Notes: generated by a model not told the origin, from the sequence alone. Numbered from the stretch's first letter, positions 1 to 6,465 are shown. The stretch: DNA of 9,507 nucleotides from an uncultured Desulfovibrionaceae bacterium (GCA_947037905.1 CAMQUX010000036.1:1-9507); one strand, 5' to 3'. Numbers and translations are program-made.

Positions 1-39
1 ATCTTAACACTCTTTCCCTACACGACGCTCTTCCGATCT
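1..39. other. Illumina adapter contamination at the 5' end
   Basis: Bases 7-39 match, as I remember it, the 33-base Illumina read-1 adapter without a mismatch (beginning ACACTCTTTCCC and ending CTCTTCCGATCT). The six bases before it resemble the end of the preceding P5 segment with a small insertion. The composition is GC-richer than the rest of the window. The coding frame of flgA becomes recognisable only after base 39. This is a library or assembly artefact and should be trimmed; any translation through it is meaningless. Confidence 0.97.
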
Positions 40-567
40 GTACCACAGTATATTTTTTTAGATGATGTTAATTCTAAACTAGAAGCATCGTTTGCAGAGA
101 ATATAGGTGCAGGCAGAAACTCTTTACAAATACAAGTAATTGACCCGTACGGTAAAATAGTTCGTCGTAATGCAGCGTCATTTTTTCTTGATGTCTGGAA
201 GACAGTTCCTGTTGTGTCAAAGCCTTTAAATAGAGGTGCTGTTTTAAGTCCAGAAAATATTACTTTTGAAAAAAAGAACTTAGCATATGTCAAAAATCCG
301 TGGGATGGCAAATCTGGTCCTTGGAGAATTACCAAAATATTGGGTACAGGTTCTGTTATAACTACCGATTCCATAGAAATTCTTCCTCTTGTATCTAAAT
401 CTGACAAAGTTGTAATAGTGTATCAAACAAAGAATTTACGCGTAGAAGCACCAGCAGAAGCCTTAGAAGATGGCGAAATGGGGAAGATGATATCAGTACG
501 TAATATGCAAACAGGAAAAAAGATTTTTGCAAAAGTGCATAGTAGTGGTATGGTTTTTGCAAACTAG
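40..567 (+). CDS. flgA: FlgA, flagellar P-ring assembly chaperone (5'-truncated)
   Basis: FlgA is a periplasmic chaperone that helps FlgI polymerise into the P ring. The reading frame is open from the adapter junction at 40 to TAG at 565-567, giving about 175 residues; the start and signal peptide are lost at the sequence end. A GTG at 214 could be mistaken for a start, but clear coding sequence lies upstream of it (VPQYIFLDDVNSKLE). The SAF-type segment (VPVVSKPLNRGAVLSPENI) is followed by the characteristic C-terminal half with a W-rich segment (NPWDGKSGPW, an unusual insertion to my eye) and the typical ending in which ALEDGEMGKMISVRN precedes GKKIFAKV and SGMVF. Position directly before flgH and flgI supports the call. 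It is probably the distal part of an intact gene rather than a pseudogene, because the break coincides with the adapter. Confidence 0.9.
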   Translation, partial: VPQYIFLDDVNSKLEASFAENIGAGRNSLQIQVIDPYGKIVRRNAASFFLDVWKTVPVVSKPLNRGAVLSPENITFEKKNLAYVKNPWDGKSGPWRITKILGTGSVITTDSIEILPLVSKSDKVVIVYQTKNLRVEAPAEALEDGEMGKMISVRNMQTGKKIFAKVHSSGMVFAN

Positions 568-572
568 TATTT

Positions 573-594
573 ATAAGCTAAAAAGTTAGTTTAT
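573..594 (+). other. Hairpin in the flgA-flgH spacer
   Basis: ATAAGCTAA (573-581) and TTAGTTTAT (586-594) can pair over nine positions, including one G-U, around a four-base AAAG loop. It starts five bases after the flgA stop. No T-run follows, so it does not look like an intrinsic terminator; an mRNA processing or stability element is possible. The function is unproven and AT-rich stems occur by chance. Confidence 0.3.
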
Positions 595-647
595 CGCAGA
601 AAATGTTCTTTGGGTTCGTTTATAAACTATTAAGAAGGAAAAAAATA

Positions 648-1322
648 ATGAAAAAATATTTATACATAGCAGGATTGTTACTTTTAAGCGGTTGTGGAAC
701 TACTGCAACAAAAGAACCAGTGCCAATGCCGGTTCTAAGGGAACCTGAATATTCATCTATAGAACCTTCTTATAACCCAGGTTCGTTATATGATGCGTCA
801 AATACACATTTCCTCTTTAGCGATAACAGAGCAATGTATGTAGGTGATATAGTTCTTGTTCAAGTAAATGAAGAAACAAAAGCAGAACATACCTTAGATA
901 CTTCTAGTAACCGAGAAAACAGTTCCAATTTTGATGTAAATGCCTTTAAACTACCAGGAACAAATCTTGGGCAGAGTTTGCTTAGCACAAAAATGGGCTA
1001 CGAAACTAATAGTGACTTTGCAGCAGATGGTGCAACAAGCCAAGAAACAAGTTTTACCGCAACAGTCGCAGCACGAGTTGTTCGCTTACTCCCTGGTGGT
1101 ATTATGGAAGTTGAAGGTGCTAGACGCATACGTATCAATAATGAAACACAGATTCTTGTAGTGAAAGGTTTAGTGCGTCAGCGTGATTTAGGCTCAGATA
1201 ATACAGTACCATCATCATCTTTAGCAGAAGCTCAGGTGGAAGTTTATGGTAATGGAATATTATCTGCAAAACATAAAAATGGCTGGTTAGCCAGAGTTTT
1301 AAGCACTATATCTCCATTTTAA
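648..1322 (+). CDS. flgH: FlgH, flagellar L-ring lipoprotein
   Basis: FlgH forms the outer-membrane L ring through which the rod passes. The start at 648 is preferred over an in-frame ATG at 603: it follows a good ribosome site (AAGAAGGA, about 632-639) and immediately gives a lipoprotein signal peptide, MKKYLYIAGLLLLSGC, with lipobox LSGC and acylated Cys16. The 603 start would add a 15-residue basic extension in front of that signal. The mature part shows family hallmarks: SLYDASNTHFLFSDNRAMYVGD near the start, then GGIMEVEGARRIRINNET, the GLVRQRDL segment with NTVPSSSLAEAQVEVYGNG, and the terminal GWLARVLSTISPF. The length of 224 residues is normal for FlgH. It sits between flgA and flgI, the usual order, with about 80- and 60-base spacers. 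Confidence 0.96.
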   Translation: MKKYLYIAGLLLLSGCGTTATKEPVPMPVLREPEYSSIEPSYNPGSLYDASNTHFLFSDNRAMYVGDIVLVQVNEETKAEHTLDTSSNRENSSNFDVNAFKLPGTNLGQSLLSTKMGYETNSDFAADGATSQETSFTATVAARVVRLLPGGIMEVEGARRIRINNETQILVVKGLVRQRDLGSDNTVPSSSLAEAQVEVYGNGILSAKHKNGWLARVLSTISPF

Positions 1323-1354
1323 TATTTCTTTTTAATAGTTCTTTTTTAAGATGA

Positions 1355-1373
1355 TTCCTACCATTTGTAGGAG
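1355..1373 (+). promoter_or_regulatory. Hairpin overlapping the flgI ribosome binding site
   Basis: CCTAC (1357-1361) pairs perfectly with GTAGG (1367-1371) around a CATTT loop, extended by T1356-A1372 and a T-G pair. The 3' arm takes up the first half of the flgI Shine-Dalgarno run AGGAGAGG (1369-1376), six bases before the ATG. It could moderate FlgI translation. This is a structural inference only; the stem is short. Confidence 0.35.
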
Positions 1374-1382
1374 AGGTACATT

Positions 1383-2492
1383 ATGAGTATTAGTAAATTT
1401 AAAATATGTTATATTTTATCCCTTTATATGTTTTTCCTTTTATTCTCGCAGACAGCACATGCTGTTCGTTTAAAAGATATAGCATCATTTAGCGGAGTAA
1501 GAACAAATGAACTTGTAGGTTATGGACTTGTTGTTGGTCTTGCTGGCACAGGCGATGGCTCAAGCTCTGCATTTACCTCTACCTCAATGTCTAATATGCT
1601 CGATAAAATGGGCGTGCAAATAAGCCCAAGTGCCGTGAAACCAAAGAATGTTGCAGCTGTTATGATTACAGCGAAAATGTCCTCATCATCAGGACCAGGT
1701 GCTCCTTTAGATGTAACAGTATCCTCTTTAGGTGCTGCAAAAAGCCTTTTTGGCGGAGTGCTTCTTATGACTCCTCTTAAAGGAATAGATGGTAATGTTT
1801 ACGCCGTAGCACAAGGAGCTCTTAGCGTTGGTGGTTATGCTGTAGGCGGTGCTGCTGCATCTGCTACTAAAAACCATCCAACAGTTGGACGTATACCTTC
1901 TGGCGCTATTGTAGAAAAAGGTGTGCCTTTTGCTTATAATAGTCAAAATAACCTCTCTATTAGCTTAAGCACTATGGATTTCGGTACTACTATGTCAATT
2001 GTTAATAATATTAACGATCTAGCTGGTGGAAATTTTGCAAAAGCAAAAAATATATCCACAATATCAATTGATGTGCCCGCAAAATTTAAAAATAATATTG
2101 TGCCATTTATGGCAGCGCTTGAAAATATTCCTGTAAGTCCGCAATCGAAAGCTCGAGTTGTTATGGACGAGAGAACAGGGACTGTTGTTTTAGGTGGAAA
2201 TGTGAGTTTAGCTAAAGTTGCAGTGGCACATGGTAATTTACAAGTAATTATAACAGAGAGCGAAAAAGTATCGCAACCACAGCCATTCTCTAATGGAGAA
2301 ACAGTTGTTACTCCGCAAACAGGCGTTCAAGTGGAAGAAGATAATAATAATTTAGTGCTCTTAGAAGGGACTACAATGCAGGAGCTAGTAGATGGATTAA
2401 ATGCCATAGGTGCAACACCACGTGATTTAATATCTATAATTAGAGCATTGAAAGTTGCTGGAGCGTTGCATGCTGAACTGGAGGTAATTTAA
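1383..2492 (+). CDS. flgI: FlgI, flagellar P-ring protein
   Basis: FlgI is exported by Sec to the periplasm and polymerises into the P ring, the peptidoglycan-level bushing of the rod. The start at 1383 has the strong ribosome site AGGAGAGG. Residues 1-27 form a classical signal peptide ending in TAHA, after which the mature protein begins VRLKDIASFSGVR, the expected FlgI N-terminus, followed by NELVGYGLVVGLAGTGDG. Further hallmarks are KNVAAVMITAKM, the DVTVSSLG segment, GGVLLMTPLKG with YAVAQGALSVGG, the RIPSGAIVEKG segment, VVMDERTGTVVLGG and the C-terminal DLISIIRALKVAGALHAELEVI. The length (369) is standard and no conserved segment is missing. It ends one base before the flgJ start, so the two are probably translationally coupled. 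FlgA encoded upstream is its dedicated chaperone. Confidence 0.98.
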   Translation: MSISKFKICYILSLYMFFLLFSQTAHAVRLKDIASFSGVRTNELVGYGLVVGLAGTGDGSSSAFTSTSMSNMLDKMGVQISPSAVKPKNVAAVMITAKMSSSSGPGAPLDVTVSSLGAAKSLFGGVLLMTPLKGIDGNVYAVAQGALSVGGYAVGGAAASATKNHPTVGRIPSGAIVEKGVPFAYNSQNNLSISLSTMDFGTTMSIVNNINDLAGGNFAKAKNISTISIDVPAKFKNNIVPFMAALENIPVSPQSKARVVMDERTGTVVLGGNVSLAKVAVAHGNLQVIITESEKVSQPQPFSNGETVVTPQTGVQVEEDNNNLVLLEGTTMQELVDGLNAIGATPRDLISIIRALKVAGALHAELEVI

Positions 2493-2493
2493 T

Positions 2494-3189
2494 ATGGTAA
2501 TGGGTATAGAAAGTTTTTCCGTCGAGGAACATGAAACAACGGCAAATTCTGTAGAATTTACTCAAAAAATGAATAGTTTGAAAAAACGCATGGAGTCAGA
2601 TAAATCTACAGAAGAAGAACTACAAAAAGTTGCGAAAGAATTTGAGGCTATCTTCATAGGTCAGATATGGAAACAGATGAAAGAATCTATCCCTAAAGAG
2701 GGGTATATGAAGAGTAAGCAAGAAGATAGTTATATGGCAATGTTTGATCAGGAATTTTCTGAGCATCTAGCAGAGGGTGGAGGCATTGGTCTTCAAGAGA
2801 TGCTTTATACGCAATTAAAACAAAACTTAGAAAATGCAGGAACTCCAAGCCGTGGTTTTGGTGATAGTAAAGATTTGCCGTCACTTCGTGATGATAAAAA
2901 TTTGACACCATTTGCTGACGCAAACAAATTGAGTCCAATAGGGAAAGAAGAAGAAAATAATGCAGAATCTTTTGGTTTTACACCAGTAGAAAATACAGAA
3001 GACACAGTATATTCTATGAATAACACAGGTTCTCTGTCAGAAAATGGGAAAACTAACGATTCGCAAAATTTTGCAATACCAAATACTGCCACGCAGCAAA
3101 ATATTTTGCAAAATAAATCTGCAGCAAATAACACAATATCAAATAACCCAACTCTAAATGAAACTATTCGTTTAAACAAACGCCTGTAA
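2494..3189 (+). CDS. flgJ: FlgJ-type rod-binding protein without muramidase domain
   Basis: This protein carries the FlgJ N-terminal rod-binding domain, which caps or scaffolds the growing rod in the periplasm. The domain lies at about residues 45-110: KVAKEFEAIFIGQIWKQM, the MKSKQEDSYMAMFDQEF segment, then HLAEGGGIGLQEMLYTQLKQ. The remaining 120 residues are a polar, Asn/Ser/Thr/Glu-rich, apparently disordered tail. The peptidoglycan-hydrolase domain of enterobacterial FlgJ is absent, which is common outside gamma-proteobacteria. GGAGG at 2480-2484 lies well placed for the ATG at 2494; a second ATG at 2500 is nearly as good. The stop-to-start distance from flgI is one base. Its own tail ends before a 235-base spacer with no clear gene, so the C-terminus may have been altered, but the rod-binding part looks intact. 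Confidence 0.92.
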   Translation: MVMGIESFSVEEHETTANSVEFTQKMNSLKKRMESDKSTEEELQKVAKEFEAIFIGQIWKQMKESIPKEGYMKSKQEDSYMAMFDQEFSEHLAEGGGIGLQEMLYTQLKQNLENAGTPSRGFGDSKDLPSLRDDKNLTPFADANKLSPIGKEEENNAESFGFTPVENTEDTVYSMNNTGSLSENGKTNDSQNFAIPNTATQQNILQNKSAANNTISNNPTLNETIRLNKRL

Positions 3190-3424
3190 ACACTAAAATG
3201 GCATTAACTCTACAGCTTCAGGCAGGTTAAAAAATATTTCTTTGACAGATAAAGATATTAAAGCAGATATCTTTCATGTTGGCTTAAAATTTGCATATAA
3301 TTACATAAGACACAAACAGTGTTGATGGTAAAGGCAATGTAAATAATCTAGGTAACGTTCAAAGAAGTAGATAGTAACTGTTTGAGCGTATAGGCTTAGG
3401 CAAAAAAAGGTTATAGGAAATAGT
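3190..3424 (+). other. Spacer without recognisable gene, possible decayed coding sequence
   Basis: No start-to-stop gene of useful size is present. One frame is open from 3197 to about 3323 without a usable start; its translation includes SLTDKDIKADIFHVGLKF and ends at TGA. A second short open stretch in another frame follows (NSVDGKGNVNNLGNVQRSR, ending near 3375). The codon use looks protein-like, so this could be a frameshifted remnant, but I cannot identify a family. An 8-bp perfect inverted repeat, AAAGATAT (3251-3258) with ATATCTTT (3267-3274), forms a hairpin with an eight-base loop and no T-run. The last part holds the flgN ribosome site. Confidence 0.4.
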
Positions 3425-3916
3425 ATGGGCTCAAGTAGAATATTAGAAAATCTCACTAGGCAAAAAAAAGCAATGGAGTTGTTAACAACTTTCCTAGAGG
3501 AAGAATTTCAACAGCTAGTAGATAGAAATCCTTCAGAGGTTTCACGTATTGAATTATCAGTACAAGAACTTTATCGTCAAATAGCTTCAGAACGTATAAG
3601 TTTATTAGGTTTAATAAACTCTATTTCATCAGGAGCAACAAAACTAAGTCAGGTTTTAGATTTCTTTTCTCCAGAAGAAGCTGGCGAAATTGAAAAAGGC
3701 GTAGATTTAGTTTCTCAAGATGAGCAAGTATGTGTGCGCCAAGCTGGCGAAAATCAACGCTTAGTTGCTGGATTATATGATCAGCGTACAAAAAGCTTAC
3801 AATTTATCCATTCAAAACTACAACCTCAAAATAAAACAACTTATGGTGCAAATGGACGTTATAGCAAAGTATCTTCCGCATCAACACAAGCAACCTTTGT
3901 AAGAGGAAGGTTTTAG
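3425..3916 (+). CDS. flgN: FlgN-family flagellar export chaperone
   Basis: FlgN is a cytoplasmic type III chaperone that binds the C-termini of the hook-junction proteins FlgK and FlgL and delivers them to the export gate. The 163-residue product is predicted largely helical (residues about 5-125, rich in Leu, Glu and Gln) and finishes with the small motif typical of the family, TTYGANGRYSKVSS followed by a short basic tail. Overall identity to model FlgN proteins would be low, so the call rests on helical character, size, the C-terminal motif and especially on lying three bases upstream of flgK. The ATG at 3425 is preceded by AGGA at 3415-3418. Only FlgK, not FlgL, is encoded next to it here. 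Confidence 0.82.
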   Translation: MGSSRILENLTRQKKAMELLTTFLEEEFQQLVDRNPSEVSRIELSVQELYRQIASERISLLGLINSISSGATKLSQVLDFFSPEEAGEIEKGVDLVSQDEQVCVRQAGENQRLVAGLYDQRTKSLQFIHSKLQPQNKTTYGANGRYSKVSSASTQATFVRGRF

Positions 3917-3919
3917 AAA

Positions 3920-5632
3920 ATGAGTATAGGTTCAGTTGCTAATTATCAGCAAAAGGATGTAGTTTCATTACAAAATCCTCTAGTAGATGCAAAACCTGCG
4001 TCAACAGGTGCTGGTTTAGTAAAAGAAAATACTCGCTCGGTACAGTATTCTAAAGAATATTATATTGATTTTTTCTCAGGAAAATTAGGAAGTGCAGAAA
4101 ATTTAGACAAGTTAGCACATGAGATAGTTCCTTATATTGAAGATGTTTATTATGAAAAAACCGCAAGCGCAGAACGCTGGAAAACATTAAATGGTAATTT
4201 GAAAGCAGTATCAGAAAATGTATTAGGTGAATTTGGTTCACTAAAAGGGATAGTTGGCGAAAATTTTTCTTCTGTTTTAGATGCCGCAGAAAATCTTGCT
4301 ACAAATACAACAGATAAAGCATCGCAAGAAGATTTTTTAGTAAAAGCCAAAGAGTTTTGTGAAAGCATACAAAAAGTGAGCAATTTTTTTACTGAAAAAC
4401 AAATAGAAACAGAGATGGATATAGTTGATCAGGTAGAAAGTGTTAATAACTTGCTGCAAAGTATTGCTTATGAGAATAAACAAATAAAACAAGGTGCAGG
4501 TAATTTCTCAAAAAGAGAAGAATTTATAGGCGAACTTGCTAAATATGTAGATGTAAAAATTGTGTCAAATTTAGGACAGTATGCAGTACAAACGCATTCT
4601 GGGCAGAATTTAATAGAAAATGATGAAGCTCGCCCTTTAGAGTATAAATTAGCTCGAGTGGTTGCTAAAAATGAACAGGGTGTGGAAGAAACAAGTAGAA
4701 TAGAATTTTCTGGTAAACCGCAAGATGAGGTGTTTTTAGAAACCTTAACAGCAGGTACTGGTAGTGATGTGTTTTTCCGTCTTTCTTACGATGGAGGCAG
4801 ATCATGGTTAAAAGATGCAGATAGTGGCATAAAAATGTATCAGGCAAATACTGGCGAAACAGGTACTGGGCAAATAGATATACAACTAAAAGAGAATGCA
4901 AGCTTTTCTTTAGGTGAACAGTTTATTATATCAAGTCATAGTGGATTGTATCAGAAAAATGTGCCATTTGCAGAATTAGAAACTGCTTCAGACTCAGAAA
5001 CTGCTGAGGACATAGCAAATGCTGAGAATACCGCAAATGAGGAGAATTCTTCTGCAGTTACAAGCGAGAATATTTTAACACCACAGGTATATTTTAACGG
5101 ACAAGAAAATAAGGATAGAGTAGTATCAGGGAGTATATCAGCATTATTTCAAACTCGAGATACCTATATAGCTAATTATAAAGGGCGCTTAGATACATTT
5201 AGCACTGCCTTTATACGTGAAGCACAGAGCCGAGTAGGTGAAGATATTTTTACAGGAAATTCAAGTGCAGATATAGCTGTAAATAATAATATAGCAGAGT
5301 TAGAAGCAGAAAATTTAGAAAAACTTACAAATCTTCGTAGTGAAAAAATAGATGTAAGTAGCTCACAAGATGGTTTGTATTTTCAAAACTTACCAAGTTT
5401 ACTCGCCGCATTATCAGGAAAAGTATCAGCAGATACACGAGTGAGTAAGTTTAATACAGATTTAAACGAAGTGCTCGCAGCAGATGCGCTTACTAGTAAA
5501 GTAATACAGAAAGATAATTTAACTGAAGATATAGAAGAAATGGCAAAAATACAGCATTCTTATACAGCCGTAATGGGACTACTAGGAGCTGGAAATAAAT
5601 TATTACAATCAGTAGTAGGAATGAAAATGTAG
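3920..5632 (+). CDS. flgK: FlgK, hook-filament junction protein 1 (diverged N-terminus)
   Basis: FlgK joins the hook to the filament. The 570-residue product matches Desulfovibrio-style FlgK from about residue 50: ASAERWKTL, a helical D1 region, VNNLLQSIAYENKQIKQG, KREEFIGELAKYVDVKI, an Ig-like central part with SYDGGRSWL (about 288-296) and SGLYQ, then QVYFNGQENKDRVVSGSI. The C-terminus keeps a good D0 helix (DLNEVLAADAL, then NLTEDIEEMAKIQHSYTAVM and a final LLQSVVGMKM). The first ~48 residues do not: where FlgK normally has an Asn-rich rod-protein signature (TGNN..N.NTPGYSRQ-like) only TGAGLVKENTRSVQYSK is left. No other frame restores it. An acidic, Ala/Asn/Glu-rich low-complexity insert lies at about 352-378. 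The start at 3920 has a GAGGAAGG ribosome site inside the end of flgN. Confidence 0.9.
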   Translation: MSIGSVANYQQKDVVSLQNPLVDAKPASTGAGLVKENTRSVQYSKEYYIDFFSGKLGSAENLDKLAHEIVPYIEDVYYEKTASAERWKTLNGNLKAVSENVLGEFGSLKGIVGENFSSVLDAAENLATNTTDKASQEDFLVKAKEFCESIQKVSNFFTEKQIETEMDIVDQVESVNNLLQSIAYENKQIKQGAGNFSKREEFIGELAKYVDVKIVSNLGQYAVQTHSGQNLIENDEARPLEYKLARVVAKNEQGVEETSRIEFSGKPQDEVFLETLTAGTGSDVFFRLSYDGGRSWLKDADSGIKMYQANTGETGTGQIDIQLKENASFSLGEQFIISSHSGLYQKNVPFAELETASDSETAEDIANAENTANEENSSAVTSENILTPQVYFNGQENKDRVVSGSISALFQTRDTYIANYKGRLDTFSTAFIREAQSRVGEDIFTGNSSADIAVNNNIAELEAENLEKLTNLRSEKIDVSSSQDGLYFQNLPSLLAALSGKVSADTRVSKFNTDLNEVLAADALTSKVIQKDNLTEDIEEMAKIQHSYTAVMGLLGAGNKLLQSVVGMKM

Positions 5633-5735
5633 CAGCGTAGAAAGCTACAAGAAGTAGGTAAGGGCAAAAAACTACAGGACGTAGTAAGGATTAAATAAAC
5701 AGTATTTTCTTGTAACAAAGGATTGGAGCAAAAAA
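5633..5735 (+). promoter_or_regulatory. csrA leader with putative CsrA-binding hairpin and imperfect repeat
   Basis: ACTAC (5671-5675) and GTAGT (5681-5685) form a perfect 5-bp stem presenting AGGAC in the loop, very close to the known CsrA target (GGA in a short hairpin loop, consensus like UACARGGAUGU). Three more GGA triplets follow at 5688-5690, 5720-5722 and 5725-5727; the last forms the csrA ribosome site (GGAG, seven bases before ATG). A related element, CTAC-AAGAA-GTAG (5645-5657), lies 27 bases upstream of the GGA hairpin but lacks GGA; both are followed by a TAAGG word, so the stretch is an imperfect tandem duplication. Autoregulation by CsrA is the natural reading but is inferred. 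Confidence 0.6.
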
Positions 5736-5978
5736 ATGTTAATTTTGACGCGAAAGCCAGGAGAGATGTTATATGTCGGTGATGATATAACATTTACAGT
5801 ATTAGGCATACAGGGGCGCCAAGTAAAGCTAGGTATAGAAGTCCCAGAGTATTTAAGTGTTTATAGAGAAGAAATATATAACAAAATAGCCGAGCAAAAT
5901 AAGAAATCTTTAATGACAACAGATGTAAATTTATTATTGGCGGGGGAATTATGGAAACTGAAGAAAAAAGATGCATAG
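5736..5978 (+). CDS. csrA: CsrA, RNA-binding translational regulator
   Basis: CsrA is a small dimeric protein that binds GGA motifs in mRNA leaders and usually blocks ribosome access; in bacteria with FliW it represses flagellin translation. The N-terminus MLILTRKPGE, then VGDDITFTVLGIQGRQVKLGIE and VYREEIYNKI, is textbook. The RNA-contact residues L4, R6, V42, R44 and I47 are all present. The first ~52 residues are the conserved domain; the tail to residue 80 is longer than in E. coli (61), as is usual in bacteria with FliW, and its end is dictated by overlap with fliW. The ribosome site GGATTGGAG is itself GGA-containing. The last 28 bases overlap fliW in another frame, so the two proteins are probably made from one transcript in coupled fashion. 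Confidence 0.98.
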   Translation: MLILTRKPGEMLYVGDDITFTVLGIQGRQVKLGIEVPEYLSVYREEIYNKIAEQNKKSLMTTDVNLLLAGELWKLKKKDA

Positions 5979-6457
5979 AAACACGAATAGGTAAGTATGC
6001 TATAGATGATACTGCTATAATTTCTTTTCCTCAAGGAATGCTAGGTATAGCAGAGAAGACAAAGTATATAATCTTAGATATGGTAGAACAAAGTCCATTT
6101 CGATTACTACAATCAATTGAAGATAAGGAATTTGCGCTTCTAGTAACCAACCCGTATAATTTTATGGAAAAATATCCAGTGGTTGTAGATAAGAACGCAA
6201 GGAAATTATTGCAATTAAAAAAGGGAGAACCGTTTGATGTTCTCGTGACAGTAACAATCCCTCAAAATGAGCCTGAGAAATTATCTTTAAATCTAACAGG
6301 CCCAATAATTGTTAATACTCGGGAGCAGTTAGCTTTGCAGGTTCCACAGTATGAGCGAGAATCTGAGCGATCATTTTTTCCATTTGAAGGTGTAACTATT
6401 CTTTCAACACAAGATTCTACTGTGTCTGCAGATAATGCAATACAGGATAGAGCTTAG
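5951..6457 (+). CDS. fliW: FliW, flagellin-binding antagonist of CsrA
   Basis: FliW binds either flagellin or CsrA; when flagellin is secreted, FliW is freed and relieves CsrA repression. The 168-residue product shows the family pattern: ISFPQGMLGI near residue 25-34, SPFRLLQSIEDKEFALLVTNPYNF, KYPVVVD, then VLVTVTIP and LSLNLTGPIIVNTREQLALQVPQY. The C-terminal ~30 residues are extra and poorly conserved. The ATG at 5951 lies within the end of csrA, preceded by GGGGG (5942-5946), well spaced. The overlap of 28 bases with its target's gene points to stoichiometric co-expression. A 7-bp inverted repeat, AGCTTAG (6451-6457) with CTAAGCT (6471-6477), spans the stop codon but lacks a T-run. Confidence 0.96.
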   Translation: METEEKRCIETRIGKYAIDDTAIISFPQGMLGIAEKTKYIILDMVEQSPFRLLQSIEDKEFALLVTNPYNFMEKYPVVVDKNARKLLQLKKGEPFDVLVTVTIPQNEPEKLSLNLTGPIIVNTREQLALQVPQYERESERSFFPFEGVTILSTQDSTVSADNAIQDRA

Positions 6458-6465
6458 TTTACGTA

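Noticed and set aside
603..647. Longer flgH start at 603
   Set aside because: It would place 15 extra residues, including a basic RRKK stretch, before an ideal lipoprotein signal peptide, and has no good ribosome site, unlike 648.
940..1161. Second + strand open frame inside flgH
   Set aside because: It overlaps a complete FlgH with all family motifs; the product is Gln-rich with no recognisable domain.
2224..2245. Sigma-54-like TGGCAC in flgI
   Set aside because: There is no matching TTGC element at the right distance and it lies within coding sequence.
2805..3179. Open frames on the - strand opposite flgJ, flgI and flgK
   Set aside because: They lie inside well-supported + strand genes, have no ribosome sites or recognisable motifs, and mirror the codon bias of the real genes.
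3397..3468. Direct repeat TAGGCAAAAAAA before and within the start of flgN
   Set aside because: Only two 12-base copies, dominated by an A-run; most likely chance in AT-rich DNA.
3920..5632. FlgK-FlgL fusion created by deletion of the region between them
   Set aside because: The C-terminus reads as FlgK (IQHSYTAVM and a final LLQSVVGMKM) rather than as a FlgL end, and the central domain is FlgK throughout.
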